64,000 bases of DNA, taken from NCBI RefSeq assembly GCF_022554085.1, contig NZ_JAKFYR010000002.1, positions 558,001-622,000 of the forward strand, read 5' to 3'. A program made the position numbers and the translations under genes. The notes beneath the pieces were generated by a model. The model had not been told where the DNA came from and did no database searches. It saw only the letters and a program-made list of their open reading frames with translations. Numbering within the stretch: the stretch's first letter is position 1; the number at the start of each line of letters is the position of its first letter. Shown piece after piece: positions 51,831 through 60,307 of the stretch. Source of the stretch: Rhodococcus sp. CH91. GTDB taxonomy: Bacteria; Actinomycetota; Actinomycetes; Mycobacteriales; Mycobacteriaceae.

Positions 51831-52847
51831 TCAGCACCGTGTTCCCGGCATCGGGAGACAGACCTCGGGTCGCTGGACCGTCAGTCCGCTCTGGTCCACA
51901 AGGGCCTGGCCTTCGGGACCGGCGACGGCCGCGAGTCCCGTGAGCGTGGCACGGAGAGAATTCGTCATGGCCTCGACGGAGGCCGACAGTTCCGCACTGC
52001 TGTCGGCGGCCTCGACGAGGTGCGGGATGATCGGTTCGACCTTCTCCTGGTACGGGCCGCTGAGGAAGTCGAACAGTAGCCCTGCGAGCCCGGAGAGCCC
52101 GTCGGCGAAGATCTTCACGTCCTGATGGGCCTCGACGATCTTCGGGCCGAGGATCGCATAGCCCCGGATGATCTCGAGCGTGAGTTCCTTGTTGTCGTTC
52201 GCGGTGCGCAGGTACTCGTTGGACAGTTCGAGCAGACTCTCGATCTGGTCCTTCTGATTCGCGATGACGTCCATGACCGCTTCGAGATCGGTGACCGTGA
52301 TCCGTACCGCATCAGGGGATTCGCCGAGCAGTGCGGCGGTCTTGTCCAGGGAGGTGCGCAGTGCCTCGGTATCGAGTTCCTGCACCACCTCCGTGGCCTC
52401 CTCGAACATGTCGTTCACCAGGAACGGCAGCGCCGCACGATTCCGGGGGACCGGCTCGGTGAGCGGTTGCCGGCCCGCCGGGTGCACCGCGAGATACAGT
52501 CCGCCGACGGGCGTGAGCATCCGCACCGACACCGAGGTCTGGTCGCCGACGAAATGCTCGGAGTCCACGGTGAACTCGACGTCGACGTGGTCGTCGGCAA
52601 GGCGCAGCCCGGTGACCGAGCCGACCGGCACACCCGCGATGCGCACGTCGTCGCCGGCGGCAAGTCCCGCCGACTCCGGCAGTTCGAGGTGGTAGGTCGT
52701 CGAACCGACGGGTCGCAGATAGAGCACGAGGACGAGGCCCGCGACGAGCGCGAGGACGAGCAGACCCGACAGCGCCCACCACATCTGGGTGCGGGGATCG
52801 GAGTCCTCCGAACCGAAGTCGAATCGTCCGAACAGGCGGGTGCGCAT
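51831..52847 (-). CDS. mceC: MceC subunit
   Basis: 338 residues from ATG 52847, which overlaps the mceB stop by 1 nt. N-terminal cytoplasmic stretch, membrane anchor MWWALSGLLVLALVAGLVLVLYL, then MlaD domain (LAAGDDVRIAGVPVGSVTGLRL near residues 65-86). A helical segment follows. The C-terminus has a cysteine pair, VCLPMPGTRC. An in-frame extension well upstream of 52847 is open but reads as the antisense frame of mceB and was rejected. Confidence 0.92.
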   Translation of the reverse strand: MRTRLFGRFDFGSEDSDPRTQMWWALSGLLVLALVAGLVLVLYLRPVGSTTYHLELPESAGLAAGDDVRIAGVPVGSVTGLRLADDHVDVEFTVDSEHFVGDQTSVSVRMLTPVGGLYLAVHPAGRQPLTEPVPRNRAALPFLVNDMFEEATEVVQELDTEALRTSLDKTAALLGESPDAVRITVTDLEAVMDVIANQKDQIESLLELSNEYLRTANDNKELTLEIIRGYAILGPKIVEAHQDVKIFADGLSGLAGLLFDFLSGPYQEKVEPIIPHLVEAADSSAELSASVEAMTNSLRATLTGLAAVAGPEGQALVDQSGLTVQRPEVCLPMPGTRC

Positions 52848-53884
52848 CAGGCACCTCCGTTGCAGATGGTCACGGGACGGCCCTGGAGCAGCATGTCGGC
52901 CTCGATCGGTAACTGCACCGCGCCGTTGCTGCACTGCCGGGACTCGTCCACGCGCGGTACCAGGGAGTTGATGCCCTCGAAGATTCCCGGCAGCACGGAC
53001 AGGGTGTCGATGGCCGTTCCCGGATCCGGGATCACCTCGTCCACGCGGACGATGAAGTCGTCGTTGCGCTCGAGGAAGCCGGCGTGGTCGGCGGGAGCGC
53101 CGAGACCGAGCTGGGAGAGCAGATTCACGGTGCGGTCGATCTCCGCCATCTCGAGTGCACCGAGTTCGGTCAGGGACAGGAACTCGGTCATGCGGCTCAC
53201 CAACGGTGTGAAGATCGAGTGGAAGACCTCGAGGATGTTCTCGAGGTTCTCGGACCGTCCTTCGAGCTGTTCGTCGAGGGCGGTGAAGTTGTCGAGGAGG
53301 GTGCTCATCAGCGCGCTGCGATCCTCGGCGTAGCTCGCGAGTTCGGCGATGTCGCGCATCACCGGGGTCGGGCTGGACTCGCTGCCTTCGATCAACGCTG
53401 CCACATTGGTGGCCAGCCGGTTGTAGACGGCCGGGTCCGCTTCGCGCAGAAGCGGTTTGAGTCCGTTGAACACTGTGGTGATGTCGAACGAGTCGACGGT
53501 GTTCACGACCGGCTCCGCCGGGTCGAGATCCGGGCTGTCGTCCTGGCCGCGCTGAAGTTCCAGATAGCGCTGACCGGTCAGATTCTGGAATTTGACCAGG
53601 AGTCGGTCGGATTCGCGCAGCCGGTACTCGTCGAGCACCGTGAAGTCCACGATCGCCCGGTGGTCGTCCGACACCGAGATGCCGGTGATCTTGCCGACCT
53701 GGACACCCCGCAGACGCACGTCGGCGTTCTCCTTCAGGCCGAAGACGTCCCCGAACTGGGCCTTGTAGGCGAGGGTCGATCCGCCGACCGGGCGTTCGAT
53801 CGCCTGCACGATCAGCACGATGATCAGGGCGACGAGGCCGGCGAGCAGTGCGAGCCGGACGGCTGCCTGGCGTGGAGTTCTCAT
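52847..53884 (-). CDS. mceB: MceB subunit
   Basis: 345 residues. Membrane anchor VRLALLAGLVALIIVLIVQAI near residue 10, MlaD domain (LKENADVRLRGVQVGKITGI near 51-70), helical region and a C-terminal segment ending in VTICNGGA, with a second Cys in ESRQCSNGAV. Overlaps mceA by 4 nt. Confidence 0.92.
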   Translation of the reverse strand: MRTPRQAAVRLALLAGLVALIIVLIVQAIERPVGGSTLAYKAQFGDVFGLKENADVRLRGVQVGKITGISVSDDHRAIVDFTVLDEYRLRESDRLLVKFQNLTGQRYLELQRGQDDSPDLDPAEPVVNTVDSFDITTVFNGLKPLLREADPAVYNRLATNVAALIEGSESSPTPVMRDIAELASYAEDRSALMSTLLDNFTALDEQLEGRSENLENILEVFHSIFTPLVSRMTEFLSLTELGALEMAEIDRTVNLLSQLGLGAPADHAGFLERNDDFIVRVDEVIPDPGTAIDTLSVLPGIFEGINSLVPRVDESRQCSNGAVQLPIEADMLLQGRPVTICNGGA

Positions 53885-54897
53885 CGGATGCCTCCGGTGG
53901 TCTCGAGCGGGACCCGGAAGGCCGGAACGGTGTCGACGAGCACGTCCACTCCGAGGACCACCTGATCACCTCGGTGCTGCAGGGCGCCGTCGGCGCCGTC
54001 GACGAGCCGGTCGACCTGGTCGGGGGTGACTCCGCGGAGGCTCTGGTTCATCGGGATCAGGATGTCGAGGAGCATGTCGACGGCATCCGAGGTCGGGCCG
54101 AGCGCACCGACGATCTCACCCGAGAGCGACAGGACGAGATGCGAGACCTCGGTGATCGTCTCGCTCGCCTGCTGGGTGCGGAAGTCGTCCTCGAGTTCCT
54201 CGACGGACGCGATCGCCGACAGGGTGTTCAGGGCCGACGGGGTGAACACCGCGATCCCCTCGGAGACATCCGCGAACTTCGGCAGCAGTTCGCTGAGAGG
54301 TTCGTTCTGGGTGCGGGCGACGTTCCGCATGACGAGTAGCGAGGAGGCGAGTAGCGGTGCCATCTGCTGGGTCAGTTCGGCGGCGCTGTCGATCGAGTCC
54401 GACAGTTGCGGGGTCACCACGTCGAGCAGGAGCCGGCCCGAATCGCGCAGCACGGTGGTGACGGTGTAGTCCCCGACGTCGCCGAGGGCGAGGGTGCTGC
54501 CCGGTTCGATCGGTTGTCCACCCGGCATCGGGATGAGTTCCAGTGCGGTGGAACCGAATATGTTCGACGAGACGAAGCGTGTGTGCATCGCCGTCGACAA
54601 TTCGTCGACGTGGTTCTCGTCGACGCCGAGGGTCACGATCTGCTGTTGCGGGCCCTGTGGTTCGACCTCGACGACCGATCCGATCGACATGCCCCGCAGG
54701 CGCACGGCGGTGTCGGTGGAGACCCCGTCGCCGAGATTCGACGCGGTGACGGAGAACTGAACCTGACCGGACCGGTCGGGTTGCGACGTCCACCACGCGG
54801 CGGTGCCGACGAGTGCGGCGGCGACCACGACGGCGAGCCCGCGGATCCGCAATCCGCGGCGGCTGGGTCCGAAGCCCGAATACTGTGTTGCGCTCAC
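53881..54897 (-). CDS. mceA: MceA subunit
   Basis: 338 residues. Anchor GLAVVVAAALVGTAAWW near residues 22-38, MlaD domain (LGDGVSTDTAVRLRGMSIGSVVEVE near 55-80), then a helical body. Unlike the other five subunits it has no Cys-rich tail. It begins 7 nt after yrbEB, as expected for the first mce gene of the operon. Confidence 0.92.
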   Translation of the reverse strand: MSATQYSGFGPSRRGLRIRGLAVVVAAALVGTAAWWTSQPDRSGQVQFSVTASNLGDGVSTDTAVRLRGMSIGSVVEVEPQGPQQQIVTLGVDENHVDELSTAMHTRFVSSNIFGSTALELIPMPGGQPIEPGSTLALGDVGDYTVTTVLRDSGRLLLDVVTPQLSDSIDSAAELTQQMAPLLASSLLVMRNVARTQNEPLSELLPKFADVSEGIAVFTPSALNTLSAIASVEELEDDFRTQQASETITEVSHLVLSLSGEIVGALGPTSDAVDMLLDILIPMNQSLRGVTPDQVDRLVDGADGALQHRGDQVVLGVDVLVDTVPAFRVPLETTGGIR

Positions 54898-54904
54898 TGA
54901 TTCC

Positions 54905-55789
54905 TCACCCCGAGAAGCTGATCGTCGCGTCGAGGCCCCACATGACGAGCGTGAGCGCCATGTCGGTGGTCACGATCAGTACGAGGCTCGCCCGGATGGC
55001 TCTGCCCGAGGCGATCCCGACCCCTTCGGGACCTCCGCTGGCGTGATAGCCCTGGTAGGCGTGTACGAGCGTCACGACCAGGACGAACACGATCACTTTG
55101 ATCAGCGAGTAGATGAGATCGATCGGTTCGGTGAACATGTGGAAGTAGTGCTCGTAGGCGCCCGAACCCTGACCCTGCACCACGGTGACGGTCGCACCGG
55201 TGGCCACGAATCCGAGGGCGAGCGCGATCAGGTAGGACGGAACGACGGCGCCGACGGCGGCGATGAGCCGGGTGGACACGACATAGGGGATCGAGTCGAT
55301 CGCCTGCGCCTCGAGCGCGTCGATCTCCTCGGAGATCCGCATCGCGCCGACCTCCGCGGTGATGCGGCAACCGGCCTGGGCGGCGAAGCCGATCGCCGCG
55401 ATCAACGGGGCGAGTTCGCGTGGATTCGCCAGGGCCGACATGGCCCCGGTCAGCGGTCCCATCCCCAGCATGTCCAGTGCGGAGAAGCCGACGAGTCCGA
55501 CCATCGCCCCCGCGACGATGCCCAGGATGGCCAGTACCGGCGCGACACCTCCGCCGACGATGACCGCGCGGCCGTTGCCCCACGTCAGATCGGTGAAGAT
55601 GGCGACGGTCTGTCGCCGGTTGCGGCGCATCGCGTGTCCGATACCGCGGAACGCGATGACGACGAAGTGCAGGTGGAGGCCGAGGGATTCGATGGGATTC
55701 CACGCCCGGCCGGCGTGGCGCGTCCACCGCAGACCGCGGGGAAGGTAGGGCGACGGCGTGGCAACGGATGCGTTGCGCGAGGTGCTCAT
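54905..55789 (-). CDS. yrbEB: YrbEB (MlaE-family) permease
   Basis: 294 residues from ATG 55789, overlapping the yrbEA stop by 1 nt. Five or six membrane segments. The MlaE core has the EQ-type loop AQAGCRITAEVGAMRISEEIDALEAQAID near residues 135-163, which couples to an Mce ATPase (MceG-type) encoded elsewhere. With YrbEA it forms the inner-membrane permease of the Mce lipid importer. Confidence 0.93.
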   Translation of the reverse strand: MSTSRNASVATPSPYLPRGLRWTRHAGRAWNPIESLGLHLHFVVIAFRGIGHAMRRNRRQTVAIFTDLTWGNGRAVIVGGGVAPVLAILGIVAGAMVGLVGFSALDMLGMGPLTGAMSALANPRELAPLIAAIGFAAQAGCRITAEVGAMRISEEIDALEAQAIDSIPYVVSTRLIAAVGAVVPSYLIALALGFVATGATVTVVQGQGSGAYEHYFHMFTEPIDLIYSLIKVIVFVLVVTLVHAYQGYHASGGPEGVGIASGRAIRASLVLIVTTDMALTLVMWGLDATISFSG

Positions 55790-56634
55790 CAGAGGAACCT
55801 CATGGGCACGAACATCAGGACCACCTGGGTGATGAAGAGGTTGACGATCATGCAGGCGATGATGCTGAGCACCACGGCGGCGTTGACGCTGTCCGCGACG
55901 CCCTTCGGGCCGCCCTTGGCCTCGAGTCCGCGCTGGCTGGAGATGACCGCTACCACATAGCCGAAGACCGCTGCCTTGAACAGGCACACGATCAGGTCGG
56001 TGGTCGAGGCGAAGCTGCCGAAGGACAGCCAGTACGAGCCGGGAGCCACCCCCTGGCCGAGCGAGGCCACCGCGAAACTCGCGAGGATGCTCATGAGGAT
56101 GATCAGCACCGACAGCATGGGGGCGACGACGACCATCGCGAGGATGCGGGGGGAGACCAGCCTGCGCTGGGGATCGATGCCCAGGGTGCGCAGCGCGTCG
56201 ATCTCCTCCCGGATGGTGCGTGAGGCGAGGTCGGCGGAGATGGCCGATCCACCGGCGCCGCCGATGAGCAGGGCCGCGGCCAGGGGCGCGATCTGCTGCA
56301 TCACTCCCATGCCGCCCACCGCACCGGCCATCGAGTTGGCGCCCACGTTGTCGGTCATGCTGCCCACCTGGACGGCGATGACCACACCCAGTGGCAGGGC
56401 GACCAGAACGGCGGGCACGGCCGAGACGGAGATGAAGAACCATCCCTGAACGACCGCCTCTCGCACCGGGAAGCGACCGCGTGCGATGTCGACGATCAGA
56501 TACGCGGTGGACCGGAACGCGAGACGGAGCGTGCGTCCGAATGTGCGTGTGGAGTCGGCGGTGCGTGTGACGACGGCACCCCCGAACGGCCGCTCGCCCC
56601 GGACGTCTGCGTCCGCGGGTCGCGAGGTCTTCAT
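55789..56634 (-). CDS. yrbEA: YrbEA (MlaE-family) permease
   Basis: 281 residues from ATG 56634, preceded by GGGGG; upstream in-frame sequence is open but atypical. N-terminal 50 residues are polar. MlaE core: GGAGGSAISADLASRTIREEIDALRTLGIDP near residues 132-162. No ATPase gene lies in the cluster, so the energy source must be a shared MceG encoded elsewhere. It is the first gene of the nine-gene mce operon. Confidence 0.93.
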   Translation of the reverse strand: MKTSRPADADVRGERPFGGAVVTRTADSTRTFGRTLRLAFRSTAYLIVDIARGRFPVREAVVQGWFFISVSAVPAVLVALPLGVVIAVQVGSMTDNVGANSMAGAVGGMGVMQQIAPLAAALLIGGAGGSAISADLASRTIREEIDALRTLGIDPQRRLVSPRILAMVVVAPMLSVLIILMSILASFAVASLGQGVAPGSYWLSFGSFASTTDLIVCLFKAAVFGYVVAVISSQRGLEAKGGPKGVADSVNAAVVLSIIACMIVNLFITQVVLMFVPMRFL

Positions 56635-56700
56635 CGAGCCCCCTGATGAACTGACATGAATCGATGGGTACTGGGAGAGACCGGCACGGATACAACCCGA

Positions 56701-56714
56701 TACCGGAGTCGGTA
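56701..56714. repeat. TACCG-N4-CGGTA inverted repeat upstream of mce
   Basis: Perfect 5-bp arms about 70 nt upstream of yrbEA. The GATACC at its left arm partly resembles the arms of the repeat over the tetR start codon (58318-58349). It may be a regulator site for the mce operon. Confidence 0.35.
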
Positions 56715-56752
56715 CTGCAAGGACGGCCGACAACCGCAGCATCGGCTCGCGT

Positions 56753-56771
56753 CCGCGTCGAGTCGACGCGG
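56753..56771. repeat. CCGCGTCGA-G-TCGACGCGG inverted repeat
   Basis: 9-bp perfect arms around a single central base, just past the stop of the MpaB-like gene and about 120 nt before yrbEA. It can act as a hairpin (7-bp stem, 5-nt loop) ending the upstream transcript, or as an operator for the mce operon. Confidence 0.6.
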
Positions 56772-56788
56772 GTGCGGCGATCGGTGGG

Positions 56789-57652
56789 TCAGACCCCTAG
56801 CGCCGCACGGGCTTCCGGGATCATGCGTAGACGCTCGGGAACCAGCCGCGAGCCGACGCGCATGAATGCGAGGATCGCGCGGAACTCCCGTTCGCGGGCC
56901 GTGCTCCACTGCACGCCCCAGATCTGCCGCACGGGCTCGGGGAAGGCGCCGAACATCAGCGTCTTCACCGGCCTGGCGGTCAGGCGTTCCAGCAGGGCGG
57001 GAAGCGGGCGGGGGAGTGCCGCGAGTGCCGGTTCGAGCGTCGCGATCACATCCTGCTCGTCGACGAGTCGCTGCATCCGCCGGGTTCCGGGTGACATGGC
57101 GAGTTTCTCGGCGACGCCGTCCTCGACGTAGGCGCGAAGGCCCGCGACGTCGGTGGGCATGTCCTGCTCACGGACGCCGAACAGGACGCCGAGTCGTCGG
57201 CTCTCCTGGTAGAAGGCTTCCACCTCGGTCCCGGGTTGCGGGCCGAAGCAGGTCTCGATCGCATAGATGAGCGACTCGATCGTGGTGAGGTGGACCCAGG
57301 TCCACACGTCGCGGTTCCACGCGTGGTATCTGCGTCCCTCGTAGTCCTGACCCGTGATGGGGCGGTGCATCTCTCGCAGTTCGCGCGCCGACTCGGCGAC
57401 GTCGTCGCCGAAGTAGATCCGATAGGTGTAGGCGAGGGTGTTCTCCGCGCGTACCGACGGTTCGGTGAAGGACTTCGAATGCTGTTCGAGCGCAACCATC
57501 ACGGTGGGATGGGTGCCCTGTAGTGACAACGCCCGGAACAGGAACATCGGCCAGATACGGCGATCGGCGAGCAATCGGGCGAAGGTGCGGTCGGCGACGG
57601 GGACGTCTTCGGTGAGGTCGACGGGAACATGTAGTGCGGGAGTGTCTTCCAT
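56789..57652 (-). CDS. MpaB-type oxygenase (DUF2236)
   Basis: 287-residue protein of the DUF2236 heme-oxygenase-like group that includes latex-clearing protein and MpaB. The conserved motif region is GRRYHAWNRDVWTWVHLTTIESLIYAIE near residues 103-130, with histidines suited to heme binding. No signal peptide or membrane segment, unlike secreted rubber oxygenases, so it acts in the cytoplasm. It is 41 nt downstream of the TetR gene on the same strand and upstream of the mce operon, suggesting a lipid- or terpenoid-type substrate. Substrate is unknown. Confidence 0.85.
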   Translation of the reverse strand: MEDTPALHVPVDLTEDVPVADRTFARLLADRRIWPMFLFRALSLQGTHPTVMVALEQHSKSFTEPSVRAENTLAYTYRIYFGDDVAESARELREMHRPITGQDYEGRRYHAWNRDVWTWVHLTTIESLIYAIETCFGPQPGTEVEAFYQESRRLGVLFGVREQDMPTDVAGLRAYVEDGVAEKLAMSPGTRRMQRLVDEQDVIATLEPALAALPRPLPALLERLTARPVKTLMFGAFPEPVRQIWGVQWSTAREREFRAILAFMRVGSRLVPERLRMIPEARAALGV

Positions 57653-57693
57653 TTCTGGGCTCCTCGGACTCGATGGCTGTGGCGGTAGCGTTG

Positions 57694-58329
57694 TCAGTCG
57701 TCGGCAGCGGGTGTGGGCGGCACGATCAGGAAGGACAACATGGTCCGGGCGATCCGGCGCACACCGTCGTCACCGGCCGTGGCTCCTCCCAGATCGGGGG
57801 CGAGCCAGACGCTGGCGAAGAATCGCGAGACGATCTCCGCGGCGGTGACGGTGTCGAAGTCGATCCCGGCCCGTTGTGCGGTGAGATCGAGTTCGTGCTG
57901 GACGGACGTGAGCAGCATGGTCGTGATCTGGGGGTCGTGGAGTACGGGCAGCGCGGCTCCGTCGTCGACGAATCGCCGGGCGACCGGATGGTTCCGGACG
58001 GTGCGGACCGCTTCGACGATCCACTCGACAGCGCGTTCGTAGGGATCCTCGATGGAGTCGATGGCAGCGTGGAATCGCTCCACGAGGCGTTCGAGCTCCC
58101 ATGCGAACGCGCGGCTGAGGAGTTCTTCCTTGGTGTCGAAGCGCCGGAAGACCGTGGCCCGGCCCACGCCGGCCTCCGCGGCGACATCGGACACCGTGGT
58201 CCGTTCGAGCCCGTGATGGCTCAGGCAGCGGATCGTCGCGGCGAGGATCGCGGTGTCGGTCGGGTCGGTGTCGGCGCTCTGGCCGATCAGTGCTCCCACG
58301 AGGAGCGAACGCACGGGGGTGATACCCAT
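57694..58329 (-). CDS. TetR-family regulator
   Basis: 211 residues. HTH: LERTTVSDVAAEAGVGRATVFRRFDTKEEL near residues 42-71, with the usual RATVFRRF recognition helix. The C-terminal ligand domain is ordinary in length. An inverted repeat covers its own start codon, indicating autorepression. It precedes the MpaB-like gene in the same direction and the mce operon lies beyond, so it may control both. Confidence 0.9.
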   Translation of the reverse strand: MGITPVRSLLVGALIGQSADTDPTDTAILAATIRCLSHHGLERTTVSDVAAEAGVGRATVFRRFDTKEELLSRAFAWELERLVERFHAAIDSIEDPYERAVEWIVEAVRTVRNHPVARRFVDDGAALPVLHDPQITTMLLTSVQHELDLTAQRAGIDFDTVTAAEIVSRFFASVWLAPDLGGATAGDDGVRRIARTMLSFLIVPPTPAADD

Positions 58330-58349
58330 AGTTCGAGGACGGTATCACC
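58318..58349. promoter_or_regulatory. GGTGATACC-N14-GGTATCACC operator at the tetR start
   Basis: Perfect 9-bp inverted repeats at 58318-58326 and 58341-58349 flank the tetR start codon (58327-58329). The left arm lies over codons 2-4. The spacing (23 bp centre to centre) places the two half-sites on the same DNA face, as expected for TetR autorepression. Confidence 0.65.
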
Positions 58350-58568
58350 GATCTCACATACGCAAAAGAATGTGCTCTGCCCAACTCCACTTATGTCGCG
58401 GGGGTCTGAGTCCGGACGTTACGGAAAGTGGATATATCCAGAACTTTGCCCTCGTCGAGGAACGTGCCCGACCCTCCCCACCTGGAAAAGTGGCCGACCA
58501 CTTCCGACCTTTCGCCGTGTACACCGCGTCCACCAGGCCTTCTGCCCCGATGTCCGAATTGTGGTTCG
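58350..58568. other. nfeD upstream region with two palindromes
   Basis: Contains TGGATATATCCA (58429-58440), a perfect 12-bp palindrome whose centre TATATC could serve as a -10, and AAGTGG-CCGA-CCACTT (58488-58503) about 65 nt before nfeD. No gene recognised. Confidence 0.4.
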
Positions 58569-59009
58569 ATGGTGACCGTGGCCGCATTGATTTGGTTGAT
58601 CGCCGGAGTGGCGTTGGCCGCGGGAGAGGCCCTCACGGGCGATTTCGCGCTGTTGATGCTCGGCGGAGCTGCGCTGGTCACCGGTGGTGTCTCTGCGGCG
58701 ACCGATCTGCCGGTCTGGATAGACGCGGTGATCTTCGCGGTGACGTCGGCGGTGTTGCTCCTCGGGGTACGGCCGATCCTGCGACGCCGGTATTCGCAGC
58801 CGCCGGCCCTGCCGACCGGAATCGAGGCTCTGCCGGGCAAACGTGCACTCGTTCTCGAGCAGGTGGGTGAGCATTCCGGCCGCGTGAAGATCGACGGCGA
58901 CGTGTGGACCGCCAGGCCGCTGGACACCACCGAGGTGTACGAGCCTGGCACGACCGTGACGGTGATGCAGATCGACGGCGCGACCGCCGTCGTGTGGAAG
59001 GGTGTCTGA
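58569..59009 (+). CDS. NfeD-family membrane protein (Rv1487-like)
   Basis: 146 residues from ATG 58569, without a good ribosome-binding site. Two or three membrane segments in the first 75 residues (MVTVAALIWLIAGVALAAGEALT, DFALLMLGGAALVTGGVSA, VIFAVTSAVLLLGV) precede an NfeD-type OB-fold domain (GRVKIDGDVWTARPLDTTEVYEPGTTVTVMQIDGATAVV). This is the short form without the serine-protease part. NfeD proteins pair with SPFH proteins; the next gene, 2 nt away, is one. Confidence 0.9.
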   Translation: MVTVAALIWLIAGVALAAGEALTGDFALLMLGGAALVTGGVSAATDLPVWIDAVIFAVTSAVLLLGVRPILRRRYSQPPALPTGIEALPGKRALVLEQVGEHSGRVKIDGDVWTARPLDTTEVYEPGTTVTVMQIDGATAVVWKGV

Positions 59010-59011
59010 GG

Positions 59012-60256
59012 ATGGAAGCATTGATCGTGCTCGCCGTGGTGGTGGCACTCGTCGTGGTGGTCGTCGCGAAATCGGTGTCACTGGTGCCGCAGGCGGAAGC
59101 CGCGGTGATCGAACGTCTCGGGCGGTACTACCGGACGGCATCGGGTCAGCTCACGTTCCTGGTCCCGTTCGTCGACCGGATCCGAGCCAAGGTCGACCTG
59201 CGCGAGCGGGTCGTCTCGTTCCCGCCTCAGCCGGTCATCACGCAGGACAACCTCACGCTGAGCATCGACACGGTGGTGTACTTCCAGGTCACCAACCCGC
59301 AGGCGGCCGTCTACGAAATCAGTAACTACATCGCTGCGGTCGAGCAACTCACCGTCACCACTCTGCGCAACGTCGTCGGCGGAATGACCCTCGAAGAGAC
59401 CCTCACCTCTCGTGACTCGATCAACGGGCAGCTCCGCGGGGTGCTCGACGAGGCCACCGGCCGATGGGGTCTGCGGGTGGCCCGAGTCGAGCTCAAGAGC
59501 ATCGATCCGCCGCCGTCGATCCAGGAGTCGATGGAGAAGCAGATGAAGGCGGACCGTGAGAAGCGCGCGATGATCCTCACGGCGGAGGGCCACCGGGAGT
59601 CGGCGATCAAGACCGCCGAAGGCGACAAGCAGTCACGGATCCTCTCGGCCGAGGGTGCCAAGCAGGCCGCGATCCTCGAGGCCGAAGCCGACAGGCAGTC
59701 GCGAATCCTCCGGGCGCAAGGTGACCGGGCCGCGCGCTACCTCGAGGCCCAGGGCGAAGCGAAGTCCATCGAGAAGGTCTTCGCGGCGATCAAGGCCGGA
59801 AAGCCCACGCCGGAACTGCTCGCCTATCAGTACTTGCAGACCCTGCCCCAGATGGCGCAGGGCGACGCCAACAAGATGTGGGTCGTGCCGAGCGATTTCG
59901 GCGATGCACTCAAGGGATTCGCGCGGAGTCTGGGGGCGCCCGGCGAGGACGGTGTCTTCAGGTTCGAACCGAGCCCGGTCGACGAGGCATTGCAGCGACC
60001 CGAGGACGACAGCGCCGAGGTCGAGGATTGGTTCGCGACCAAGCGCGACCCGGAGGTCGCACAGGCCGTCGCCGAAGCCGAAGCGGTCGCGCGCAAGCCG
60101 GTCGATCCCGCGGTCCGGACGGGTCTTGCCCCAGAGGGTGCTCAGGGTGCTGCCGGTCAGGGGCAGTCGGCGCTGCCCACCCCGCCGCCGGCGCAGCGCT
60201 GGATGGCGAACGACGCATCCGAGGAGCCGGCCGAACCGCCGCAGCAACAGCAGTAG
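59012..60256 (+). CDS. SPFH/band-7 family protein (Rv1488-like)
   Basis: 414 residues, QmcA/stomatin-like. The N-terminal hydrophobic anchor MEALIVLAVVVALVVVVVA is followed by the band-7 domain (VPQAEAAVIERLGRYYR near residues 26-42, then the DNLTLSIDTVVYFQVTNPQ strand). A long helical region rich in Ala/Glu/Lys (about 180-270, with repeats of AEGxKQ) probably forms oligomeric coiled coils. The C-terminal 140 residues are Pro/Ala/Glu-rich. Forms a functional unit with NfeD; candidate roles are membrane-domain organisation and protease control. Confidence 0.92.
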   Translation: MEALIVLAVVVALVVVVVAKSVSLVPQAEAAVIERLGRYYRTASGQLTFLVPFVDRIRAKVDLRERVVSFPPQPVITQDNLTLSIDTVVYFQVTNPQAAVYEISNYIAAVEQLTVTTLRNVVGGMTLEETLTSRDSINGQLRGVLDEATGRWGLRVARVELKSIDPPPSIQESMEKQMKADREKRAMILTAEGHRESAIKTAEGDKQSRILSAEGAKQAAILEAEADRQSRILRAQGDRAARYLEAQGEAKSIEKVFAAIKAGKPTPELLAYQYLQTLPQMAQGDANKMWVVPSDFGDALKGFARSLGAPGEDGVFRFEPSPVDEALQRPEDDSAEVEDWFATKRDPEVAQAVAEAEAVARKPVDPAVRTGLAPEGAQGAAGQGQSALPTPPPAQRWMANDASEEPAEPPQQQQ

Positions 60257-60274
60257 CGGAACGGAGTCGAGGGG

Positions 60275-60300
60275 GAGGGTACGCCCGTCGGTGCACCCTC
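60275..60300. terminator. weak hairpin between band-7 and EamA genes
   Basis: GAGGGT and ACCCTC form a 6-bp stem around a 14-nt loop between the convergent genes. It may serve both transcripts, but the stem is modest. Confidence 0.4.
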
Positions 60301-60307
60301 GTCATCG

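Noticed and set aside
51831-53969. A 712-residue MceC fused to upstream sequence
   Set aside because: The upstream half is an off-frame translation of mceB; ATG 52847 gives a normal Mce subunit.
55789-56788. KstR-type operator for a cholesterol mce operon
   Set aside because: No site resembling the KstR palindrome was found upstream of yrbEA.
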